Assembly: GCA_947310385.1 (NCBI GenBank)
Contig: OX371223.1
Location: 181,525,279 to 181,589,278 of the forward strand
Direction of reading: 5' to 3'
DNA: 64,000 nt
Source of the DNA: Nephrotoma appendiculata
Lineage: Eukaryota > Arthropoda > Insecta > Diptera > Tipulidae
In this document: positions 55,451 to 64,000 of the stretch, one piece after another
How the letters are laid out: the number at the start of each line of letters is the position of its first letter
How positions within the stretch are numbered: the stretch's first letter is position 1
Notes under the pieces: model-generated
Databases searched by the model: none
Told to the model about the DNA's origin: nothing
Seen by the model: only the letters and a program-made list of their open reading frames with translations
Program-made: the position numbers and the translations under genes

Positions 55451-55852
55451 TGTTTTCCGGTACGCTGCTGAAGTGAAATGAAATTTCTCATATAAAAATG
55501 ACACAAGCGAAACCGAAAATGAAAATTTCACCGCAGAATTTCACTTTGCCGTACGCAGTTTAGCTTGTGAAATTGAAGTTTTCGTATTGAATATATGTAG
55601 ATGTCTCTATTTTAGCTCTACACATTTTTCACTTCATTTTTATCGACTCGGACGATAAAATGTGAAGAAAAATTTTGTCAATTGAATTTGAGTTTTTGTG
55701 TTTTGTTTTTGAATAAAAAAAACAGTGTTAAAATATTTAATTTAATTAAACAAACTGGGTAATTAAACAAAAATAAAGGTTCTTTTACGTTTTTATTTAA
55801 ATCACCCATATTAAAATATGATTTTATTTATTTTTTATTCCAATAGTTAAAA

Positions 55853-56836
55853 TATGGCGTTTATAGAATTGGAATATTTGTTGGAGGATGAAGACGAGGT
55901 TGTGCTCTCACGACTATCAAATAAGGGCGAATCGCTAACTGCAACCTCGGCAAAAAAGCGTAAATTTAGAAAATTAAATGCGTCCATCTTTATGGAATCT
56001 AGGTGATAAAGACCACCAAAATACAAATGCCGTGGCAGCGGCTTGGAAGGCGGTTGGACATGACATGTCCCCAAACAAAGTACGACTAGTCGCAACTCGG
56101 AATATCCGAAAAAAACTTATGAATTTAAAACAAAATAAATAATTAATTTATAAATTGTTTACTCTTTTGCAGTTGAGGAATGTAAAACAGCGCGGAAGAG
56201 ATTGAAGGATAGTCGCAGGTATCATACCAAAATTTTTAAACGGTTGAAATCCGGAAGTGAAAGGTTGTCGGAGGAGGACAATACAAGCGACACTTCGTTG
56301 GTGGAACATGAGGTCGATTGGGAGTTGTCAGAACACATATCATTCCTGGAACAACCAAGAAGGCGGTAAATATCTGCGGTGGAATTTAAAAATAGGTAAA
56401 AACTGATTACCACCTAATATTTCCTTATATTTTACAGTACATTCTCTAGTTCCGACAGTGCGACGGACTTAATAGATGAAACATCGTCATCTGTAGCCTC
56501 TAACTATTCATATGTAAGTTATACGGCAAAATTATTAAGTATCTAATATTATAATTATATTTTTGTTTATTACAGACCACTTCACGTAAGAAAAATGTAC
56601 CGGGGCCGGACAGAGAATTGGAGCAGCTGAGTTCCAACATATCCAAATTAATAGAAATCCGGAATAAAGAGGTCGAACTTCCTCCAGCACACTATCAAAA
56701 GGAGCTTAAAAATTATGCCACCTACGTGTTTTTAGACGAATTAACTGAAAATTTAACTCGTGACCAACAAAGCGAATTAAATTTAAAATATTTACAATTG
56801 GCTTACGAGGCAGTAAGATCCTCAAAAGAAAAATAA
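55853..56836 (+). pseudogene. MADF-type accessory gene of Harbinger copy 3
   Basis: A first frame from ATG at 55853 reads MAFIELEYLLEDEDEVVLSR, then KKRKFRKLN. A second frame continues MRPSLWNLGDKDHQNTNAVA, then AAWKAVGHDMS (about 55978-56070), the core of a MADF domain (P-x-L-W-[ND]-x(3)-x-x-[YH]-x-[ND]). After an intron (acceptor TTTTGCAG at 56173) EECKTARKRLKDSRRYH completes it, but only after a frame change. VDWELSEHISFLEQ follows (56313-56355). Another intron, then TFSSSDSATDLIDE, donor GTAAGT near 56514, acceptor TTATTACAG near 56576. The last exon holds an amphipathic C-terminal region (PPAHYQKELKNYATYVF). It would bind the element ends for the transposase. The frame changes suggest decay, or splicing I misread. 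Confidence 0.65.
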
Positions 56837-56913
56837 GTTCATTATTTATATTTTTAATTAATATTTATTTTTCATTAAATATAGTTATATATGTACATAA
56901 TTTCAAATTTGTT

Positions 56914-58283
56914 TTAATTCAAGAAAACAGCTTTATTCTGCCACGGTAAACGACCAATCTCAGAATTAACGTAGTCTTTCAAATGGTCCCTTGTTTGTTT
57001 GCCAATATTTGTATACCGACCAGTTGCAGCGAAAATTCTTCTTGGTGTTGAATCAACAATTTTTCGCCATTCGCCTTCAATTAAACGACCTTCTTCATCA
57101 AAAGAATCAACATAAGAAGCCGGGCATATATGATGATTTATTATTGTTGAGCATCCAATTATGCAAATAGCAACAAGCGCTGACTATTTTTTGAGCTCGA
57201 TCAGGTTGACAATTCATCGTTCGACTTAGACAGAGCCATTCCGATGTTAAAATTCCAAAAGCGTTTTCAACTACGCGTCTGGCTCTGCTAAGTCGATAGT
57301 TGAAAATTCTTTCCTCGTCCGTCAATTTAAACTTCTGCTTTGGAGCATATGGTTTGATTATACGTTTTGTTAGGGGAAACGCATCATCTCCCGCACGAAG
57401 TGAAAGGGAAATTTTACTTCCGCAACATGTGCATTTTCAGGAAAGCTAAATGAGTCACCAATAATTTCCCAATGGGAGAAAATGCTGCCATGTGCTCCAA
57501 TATCCACATAATTGAATTTATAATTTGCGTCCACTATAGTCATTAGGACTATACTGTGAAAGCCCTGAAATACATAATTTAATATAAAATTATTGAAAAA
57601 TATTTAATGTAAATTAGTACCTTGTATTTAAAAAATCGACTTCCCGCATTTTGTGGGCATTTAAGAGCTATATGCTTCCTGTTTTTTAAAAATAAATCCA
57701 TATCCATTTCCCGATTTCGTTTTTCAATGTCCTACATATTTCTGTACAAACATTGTCTAAGATAGTGCCGATGTGCTGTTTACTGTTACGGTAGGTAGCT
57801 GCCACATGCCGTTGAACGGTTCCACTTGCAAAATATCTGTGTAGTATAGCTTCATAAATAAGCATTTTAATTTAATAACTTACCTAAATATTACTTACTC
57901 CACGGCTATAGCAAACTTTTCTTTTGCGAGAATACCGTCGGGTCGAGTTGCTCTTTTCGGAGATAATTCATCTTTTAATATTGCATATAGACTATCAAAT
58001 TGTTGAAACATCATATGAAAGTTTTCTTTAAAGAACTTGGTATCAGCAATCATATCCTCGAACTAAAATGTACGTTAACTTTTAGAAATTTTTTATACAG
58101 TTTTATAATTAATAAACTTACATCTGTCGAAAAGCGTCCTCTTTTTCTTCGTTCTCGTAGATAAGGTGTTACCCTAACTGAAGGATTCCTCTTTTTATTC
58201 TTTTTCTCCAGTTTTTTCTTTAAAAGCAAAAGGGACGCATCTATAATAAGATCGTCAATTTGCCGTCGGAGTTTTAAATTCAT
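56914..58283 (-). pseudogene. HARBI1-like transposase of Harbinger copy 3
   Basis: The exon structure can be read on the minus strand. Exon 1 is 58283-58122 (MNLKLRRQIDDLIIDASLLL, donor GTAAGT). Exon 2 is 58062-57899 (FEDMIADTKFFKENFHMMFQ, with the F-x-F-N-F-R-M-like signature, to AKEKFAIAVE). Exon 3 is 57836-57621 (YFASGTVQRHVAATYRNSKQ, then KHIALKCPQNAGSRFFKYK). Exon 4 runs from 57564 (GFHSIVLMTIVDANYKFNYV, second catalytic Asp). RLSRARRVVENAFGILTSEW (57225-57285) carries the catalytic Glu. The C-terminus ends GRLPWQNKAVFLN with a stop at 56914. Phases agree across exons 1 to 4. The G-A-I-D-G segment with the first Asp is deleted from exon 3, and frameshifts follow exon 4's start, so the enzyme is dead. 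Confidence 0.85.
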
Positions 58284-58734
58284 ATCCGCGTTAATTTCTT
58301 TTTTAATTTAAATAAATTTAAATTTAATTTAATTTAACGAAAATTAATAAATAAATTTAGGTATTGAAAACACAAAAAAAAACAATTTTATAGCACAAAA
58401 AACAAAACTAAGACACAATACACCTGCATGTCAAAAAAATCACAACAAAATAAAATGTGTCTCTGACATTTCTGCATGAAGTACTAAAAGCACTAAAATA
58501 TTTACGAAACTCGTCAAACTAATTTTTCACGTCAGATTTATCAACTTATTTTTGGAGACCAGTGAAAATTTCATTTCACTTCAGCAGCGTACCGGCCTTT
58601 ACTACCTAGTTCAATATCGTTGGTCAAGAAAATTTTAAAAATTATAAAAAATCGAATTTCAAAGGGTAAAACATTTGTATGTTCAAAAAAATACAACAGT
58701 AAATGAAAAAAGCTTATTTACTATGTATTTGTTG

Positions 58735-59255
58735 CAGAAGGGGGGGAGGGGATCGTGAGGGTTAGTCGATATCACCACTTTTTGACATTATTCAGTCAGG
58801 AAAAAATTTCTCGCAAAATTTGCATCGTAGGACAAGCTTTGTATGATCGAGCATCGCCTTGTTGGAACCACATGTTCTGTAACAAGTAATATTTCCAACA
58901 TGTCCCGATAGCGACCACCACTTAAACATTATCCCGCCGACACAAATGGCACATCATACAGTTCCTCTACGAGGGTGTAGTGGTCTTTGGTGTATCTATT
59001 GAGATTTTCCAGTGCCACAGTAGCGACTGTTCGTTTATTAACAAGGCCAGCCTAGTCGAAATGTGCTTCATCACTCATTTGCCAAAACAAACATATTTAA
59101 TAATTTCAACATGTTTTTGCGGCGTTAGATGCTCTATATAACATTGTTTCAGACTACTCTCTGTACGACTATCAAACGCGGACTGACAAATCTCACCCAA
59201 AACAAAACAGCGGGCATCAAAATCGATCTAGAACATAAAAAGGACCCTGTATATA
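58735..59255 (-). pseudogene. mariner-like transposase relic (middle part)
   Basis: Minus-strand pieces: SAFDSRTESSLKQCYIEHLT, then PQKHVEI (about 59100-59200), TRLALLINEQSLLWHWKIS (59000-59060), RPLHPRRGTVWCAI-like text at 58940-58985, DVWFQQGDA around 58850-58880 (where a catalytic Asp of the Q-Q-D-G-A motif is displaced) and GDIDWPSRSP near 58755. The order matches the DUF4817-type Tc1/mariner family. One end carries TATACAGGGTCC (59245-59257), resembling a terminal repeat. The other end stops at a GGGGGGGAGGGG tract without a matching repeat. Dead copy. Confidence 0.65.
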
Positions 59256-59259
59256 AACA

Positions 59260-60025
59260 TAATTATTAATTTATAATTCAAATGTATGCAAATATAATAA
59301 AATTTAAAATAAAAATGAACTTCTCATCTTGAAAATGTTGTACGTAATTAGAACAACATCCATCGGTAGCAAGCATATAAAAGTGTCATAATTTCACGCT
59401 ACGGCGCTTCAAAATAAAATAAATAAACAAAAAAATAAATTATTTCATATTGCTGCATTTTGTATTTTGGAGTGTTTCTCAACGACGGTCAAACACGAAC
59501 TCCATTACCATACTGAAATTCCTGAATCTAACAAAATGTGTAGCATTTGTTTCATATGTGCGAGAAATAATAGATTGTGCCTTATGGTCGGTTCACGTTC
59601 GTGATCAAAAATTTTTGATGACAAAATGAAGTTAGAAAGAAAAAGCCATTGCTCTAAATATTAAGCTATTTTATTTGACGTTTCATTTGTCATTTTCAAC
59701 CATTTTAATTTGTGTATTGTGTTTGGCTGTGGTGACGACTGATAATTAAATAAAATAAAATAAAAACATTCATTTCATTTTTCATCAACATTCGTTCATT
59801 TTATTCATTCTGAAGAACAGCCGATAGTTTTTAATGCTTCTTACTTATTACACAAAATTTATTACACAAAAACTAATATTATTTTTATTTTAAATAAACA
59901 CTATTATCTTATGTAAACGCACGACAAAATTAAAACACCAAATATCGATAATGAAAATGGCGCGTGTTTTGTTTGTTTTTGATATTGATGTGAGTCATAT
60001 AGAAATGTCAGAAAAACAGGAAAAT
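59260..60025. other. No gene seen
   Basis: AT-rich sequence without recognised features. Confidence 0.45.
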
Positions 60026-60029
60026 TATA

Positions 60030-60255
60030 TATACCTTTTCCCACCTACCCACACAATTGTGTTGATAACACAAAATCATGTCAAACATTTATTTTTGTAT
60101 GTGTTTTGAACCAACTTATACATTTGTGCATTCCTTTCACACAATTGTGTTGGTTGTACTTCAAATCAAGCGAAATCTTTTATCAAAAAGCAATTACATA
60201 CTGTTTTTTACTTACACATTTGTGTGGTTTGGGCTTAAATTTAGGATTTTTTTTT
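60030..60255 (+). repeat. Palindrome-ladder repeat, copy C
   Basis: The steps are CACACAATTGTGTT (60050), TATACATTTGTGCA (about 60117), CACACAATTGTGTT (60139) and TTACACATTTGTGTG (60212), with the shared spacers TACTTCAAATCAAGCGAAAT and CAATTACATACT. It is more diverged and slightly shorter than A and B. The 127-codon frame at 60078-60461 is read through it and has no domain. Confidence 0.75.
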
Positions 60256-60259
60256 GTAG

Positions 60260-61470
60260 AAAAAAAGATATAATAAGCGTCATTATTGCTCATAATATGT
60301 TTTTTGTTTTTTCAATGTTGGAAGCTTGCGATCAAAATTTGCTCAAAGATAAAAATATTTCATTCGTTGGAAATTCCAACGATTGGATTGGCTTGATTCG
60401 CGAATCATTTTTTGATCATTTACGTGAACCAACCATTAACCTTTGTTCTTATGACGGATGAAAAATCCAATATCTCAAACGAGGTAATTACAGTTTTTGG
60501 TTTATTAAGTTGGGCGTCTACTGGATATTTTGCTCTAAGTTGAGTTTTATATTATTTTTGTGATTTGATTGGATAAAACGCCGAGATGTCATAATTATTT
60601 CTTGTTTTAAAAACCAAACTATAAGTATGTTAAAATTATTTGTCGCACTATACATCACTATTTTTAACTACATATTTACTTTTATTTTACCCGTTGCCAA
60701 TTACCGCGCTCCATATGATCACTTGAATTTCCAGAACGAATAGTCACCATTTTTGCTTTAAACCAATCGTGTAACAAACTTCCAGCACATTACTGCGAGT
60801 CATTGTACAAGGGAAAACACGGAAACATTACACAGAGAAAACCATCATATATGCCACCGGAATGTCCTCAAAATTCTATTCTAAAACTCAAACCATATTT
60901 AATACATTTATTGACAACGACCAAATAAACATCTAGGTTTAAATGGTACTACTCAAAACTGTTCTAGACAAATCGAGGGCATTTTTCCTTCCATTAAATC
61001 TAGAGGAATCTAGAATGTACCCCTCTGTAAATAAATAGTAGAACAATGAACACAGCGGATAGTCCTGATGGATATCCATAGTGAACAGTAGGAAATTATT
61101 AGTGGAGATTAAAGTGAAGTAGTTAAATCGTTAAAATTAATATTTGTGAAAATTATTGTTGTTGTGTTTCTAAAATATTCCGGAAGTAGTGTAAATAATC
61201 CAGTTATTATTGTCAAACATCAAATTGATTGTTGTATTCACAATCCAGTGATAGGGTTGGGGGAGGATTAGAGGGATAATTGAATACGTCCATATACGAT
61301 CATTTCGTGACAAAAGCGGAACATCAAGGCGGACGTGAGTTCGCATCCACAGAAGCGTTACACAGTTAGAGCGAATGACAAAATCTATGAAATAAATACA
61401 ATCCCTAACAGGTTCAAATCAACCGAAGGGTTAACGAATTGAATACGTCCTTCCAGTTAGTGCACAAGGT
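60260..61470. other. No gene recognised
   Basis: AT-rich to 60800. After that, 60800-61470 is somewhat less AT-rich and may be the untranslated part of whatever the broken ORF at 61477 belonged to, possibly a retroelement. No primer-binding site or LTR was identified. Confidence 0.35.
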
Positions 61471-61476
61471 ATAATA

Positions 61477-61764
61477 ATGTTAGACTTTGTCGTCAGTTTC
61501 CAGAGAGCCGCAATCTCAGTTTGGAACACCGTACAGAACAAACCCAAACTGCCTGATGATCTTCGATTAAGTAAGGAACATTAAATTTCAAAACTGGCAC
61601 CAAGGTCCAACCGCAAGCCACCAAAACAGAAAACTTGCGATTTGGAAATGTTATTCTTGAAGCAGAGAGACATCCACAAATCCATGGAAAACAGGAGCAC
61701 CGAAAATGAATTAGAGAAGTTAAATCATAGAACTGATATCGTTACTCATTTTAATTTAGGATAA
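61477..61764 (+). pseudogene. Unidentified 95-codon ORF broken by one stop
   Basis: The ATG at 61477 opens MLDFVVSFQRAAISVWNTVQ, then NKPKLPDDLRLSKEH and an in-frame TAA at codon 36 (61582). The same frame then continues ISKLAPRSNRKPPKQKTCDL, EMLFLKQRDIHKSMENRS, NELEKLNHRTDI and a final stop at 61762. The composition (basic, Lys/Glu-rich, helical) on both sides of the stop suggests one ancestral ORF. I do not recognise it. It could be the N-terminus of a retroelement structural protein or a small host gene fragment. Confidence 0.4.
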
Positions 61765-61769
61765 TTTTT

Positions 61770-62685
61770 AATAATTTGTCGATTCGCCCACAAGTAAGAT
61801 TTTGACAACCACTTAGTTTTGCAATTTTAACTTTAAGGACTACTATCAACTACGAGATGGCAGATGCGTAATTAGAAACGGGAGAATGGGCGAGTTGCTG
61901 AGCTTTAAGAAGTTTATGATCTAGATTAACTTTTCATGGCTAAGCATTCTACATAACTCCAAATACATAACACAAGCCACGATGAGGATTGTGCTACCAA
62001 AGAGACTGAGATAATAAGGCCTCCTAAATTTTTACATCTAATAAAAACTGCTAGATCATTTTTTTTAATTATTCCCGGTATTTCCCGGCATTATTCAAAA
62101 ACTCAAATTAATTAAATTATATTATTAAGTACGAGCACTAAAAAATTTAATGTTATTTAGAGACTTATGTTATGTGCTATTTCTCTTAAATAATTAAGCA
62201 ATGTTGGATTGGGTCACTCTTGAATTTTTAACGATAAACGTTGTTCTATAGATCTCTACATTTACGTTTTTGCAACGGTCTTCTATCATCCCTCGATATT
62301 GCTTCGCATTGCCCATCTGTTATTTTTTGTTCTTTTTGCAGGTATCGAATTAGGTTAAAGGTTTCTTGATGCGTGGAACCAACAACCTCTTGCCATCTGC
62401 AGTATCAACTTTGAACTCTGTTTTGAATTCTCGGTACATTGTTAGAGTGGTTGTCTAAAATTGAAAAGACCAAAAAATAAACACGAAAAATATAAAAAAA
62501 CAAAACAAACACTAGAAAAAATTGAACCATTCCTCAACACGTTCACGTCGTTGGTTCCGGGTAATGCTAAGGTTGAGAAATCATACATAAAACTACTAAC
62601 CACTTAGGTAGTTTGCGAGTCTGTGTCATTTCTATTTGACTTTACATACACATTAAATTAGTGCAAATATTGTAAGTTTCTTAAA
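61770..62685. other. No gene recognised
   Basis: Minus strand at 62250-62400 reads THQETFNLIRYLQKEQK, a short helical stretch, without further support. Otherwise AT-rich. Confidence 0.35.
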
Positions 62686-62689
62686 ATCG

Positions 62690-63250
62690 GATGTGGTTTT
62701 CGGCAATGCGGGTGTTGGTAGTGTCGGTGTTGGTGATGTGGTTGAGCCGTGTATACTTTAACCGATTGTTCATCAACATTCTAATAGATATATAGGGCTA
62801 CACGGTTGTCGGCATTGTTTGTGTTGGCGATGTGGATGTCGGCGAAATGGTTATCGGCGATGTAGTTGTCGGCAACAGGGCTTATATGATTTAAATCACT
62901 TAATTTAAAAAGGACGATTAAAACTTTTAAATCAGGTGATACAATTATAAAAACCATTGATTACATTTTGCTCATTCTCAAATTGCTATATCCACATCAT
63001 ATTTGCTTTCGGCGATTATTTTGGTGGTGTCAGTGTATCGGCAAAGTGTCTTGTCGGCAAACTGTTGGTGTGTGCTAATTATGATTGTCGGATAAAATTC
63101 CTGTGGGGTACATGTGGTTTTTGGCGATCTGGATGTCGGCGATGTGCGTATCGGCGAAGTGGGTATCGATAATATATTTGTATCGGCCACGTAGTTCTGT
63201 CGGCCAAAATTCCTGTCGGCGATGTTGTTGTCGGTGATATGAGCGGTTTC
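62690..63250. repeat. Degenerate 12-base minisatellite (GTCGGCGATGTG)
   Basis: Two arrays, about 62693-62880 and 63008-63245, consist of variants of GTCGGCGATGTG (GTTGGCGATGTG, ATCGGCGATGTA, ATCGGCGAAGTG, GTCGGTGATATG). The arrays are separated by AT-rich sequence. They are far more GC-rich than anything near them. Because the period is 12, three frames stay open on both strands for 60-90 codons, which explains the overlapping frames here. I do not consider these to be genes. Confidence 0.8.
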
Positions 63251-63254
63251 CATC

Positions 63255-64000
63255 TAAATAACGTAATGATATAAATCATTTATTTATATTTACATTAGAG
63301 AGTATAAAAATAATTTTGTAGTATTCTAAAACCCGCTTTGGGTGGTGTCAGGGACTATGTAGTTTATGGAAGGGTGAAACTTGGCAAAATTTGCTGAAAT
63401 ATTTTAATTCGGATTAAAACAGAGAAATTGACACCAATTTGAGAATCTTATATTAATAGAAGCAGAAAATATGAACAAAACTATTAAGATGCCTAAGTAC
63501 GACATGTTTACACTCATGTTTGTTAAATAATAGCAGCAATTATTTTAATTTTTATTATCCTTACGATTTCGTTTAACATTTATGATTATTTGCGGGATTA
63601 TTTTACGGGTGCGTTTAGCTTAAACAACAAGTTATAACTTTGTGGAGGACGTTGAAATTAATATGTACCTCCTTAAAATATTTTGCCTCAGACCATACAT
63701 CCATGGTGTATGTTTGCATACCATGACAAAATTAGAAAACATATTATCAAAGGGATTCAAAAATTTACATAATTCGTTAAGAAATTAATTTTTTATTACG
63801 TAAAACAAAATAATTGTGTTCTGTTTATAGAAAAACAAAGGCGAAAAATAAGCACACATTTTGTATGATATTGCACCGTTTAGTTCATCATCATCATTCC
63901 GTATATCTTCATATGTACATGGTATTTGTATATAACTAGTATACATACATATATGCAAGTACGTTACATATTTTACAACAACGAAAACGTCAGCTTTTGT
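63255..64000. other. No gene seen
   Basis: AT-rich sequence to the window end. Nothing recognised. Confidence 0.5.

Larger units (their letters stand above)
55457..58595. mobile_element. Harbinger copy 3 with perfect 30-bp inverted ends
   Basis: A 3,139-base element. The terminal repeats are exact over 30 bases, beginning CCGGTACGCTGCTGAAGTGA at 55457 and ending with the inverse at 58595. Inside, a plus-strand MADF-type gene (55853-56836) and a minus-strand transposase gene (56914-58283) converge, with under 80 bases between their stops. An inverted subterminal block lies near 55525-55560. No direct target duplication is obvious at the edges (GTTTT and CCTTT). This is the best-preserved transposon in the window, though both genes carry lesions. 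Confidence 0.85.

Noticed and set aside
55847..56095. 82-codon minus frame
   Set aside because: Antisense of the MADF-type gene of Harbinger copy 3.
60078..60461. 127-codon plus frame
   Set aside because: It reads through palindrome-ladder copy C; composition and lack of a domain argue against a gene.

Overview
This window looks like eukaryotic, very AT-rich insect nuclear DNA, most likely from a higher fly. The evidence is a 59-base intron, GT-AG introns with GTAAGT-type donors, Ser/Thr-rich low-complexity coding sequence, and relics of R1-type LINEs, Tc1/mariner, PIF/Harbinger, Helitron and Foldback-like elements. There are no prokaryotic operons, no CRISPR array, and no rRNA or tRNA that I could recognise. 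Most of the 64 kb is intronic or intergenic sequence packed with decayed transposons. Most of the longer open frames are chance frames or antisense shadows.

One host gene is supported. It runs on the minus strand across the left half, and six candidate exons can be chained: 33320-33430, 32699-33169 (a possible cassette exon), 9209-9312, 6024-6246, 5652-5964 and 2866-2915. Exon lengths and splice phases agree at every junction. The spliced protein shows a Ras-binding-like ubiquitin fold (exons 9209-9312 plus 6024-6246), then a Ser/Gln-rich linker, then what looks like the beginning of a Dbl-homology (RhoGEF) domain. I therefore infer a PLEKHG5-type Rho guanine-nucleotide exchange factor whose catalytic part continues left of the window. 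Its intron between about 9.3 and 32.7 kb is more than 23 kb long and full of transposons.

Layout from left to right: 0-2 kb, repeat complex and a TTAA-flanked MITE. 2.8-9.3 kb, host exons with Tc3-like and mariner-like relics between them. 11.2-12.5 kb, a CTG-flanked MITE next to a Foldback-like element with 9-bp target duplications. 12.7-17.8 kb, mariner, a deleted Harbinger carrying a nested MITE, a Helitron Rep fragment and a LINE endonuclease fragment. 20-32 kb, small DNA transposons and foldback repeats. 32.7-33.4 kb, host exons. 35.7-41.7 kb, MITEs, a Harbinger (transposase plus Myb-like gene) and two Tc1 relics. 44.5-47.6 kb, a complete but decayed Harbinger with a nested 581-bp element. 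48-52.6 kb, MITEs, a repeat cluster, a G22 run and an R1-like reverse transcriptase relic. 54-60 kb, CACAATTGTG repeats and a third Harbinger with perfect 30-bp ends and opposed transposase and MADF genes. 61-63.3 kb, an unidentified broken ORF and a GC-rich 12-base minisatellite.

The four Harbinger copies share one plan: a transposase gene and a DNA-binding accessory gene (MADF or Myb/SANT type) on opposite strands, converging. None looks active. I found no convincing new biological system. The most unusual items are the CWG-flanked MITE family, two elements with 9-bp target duplications, the palindrome-ladder repeat family, and the candidate Ser/Thr cassette exon.
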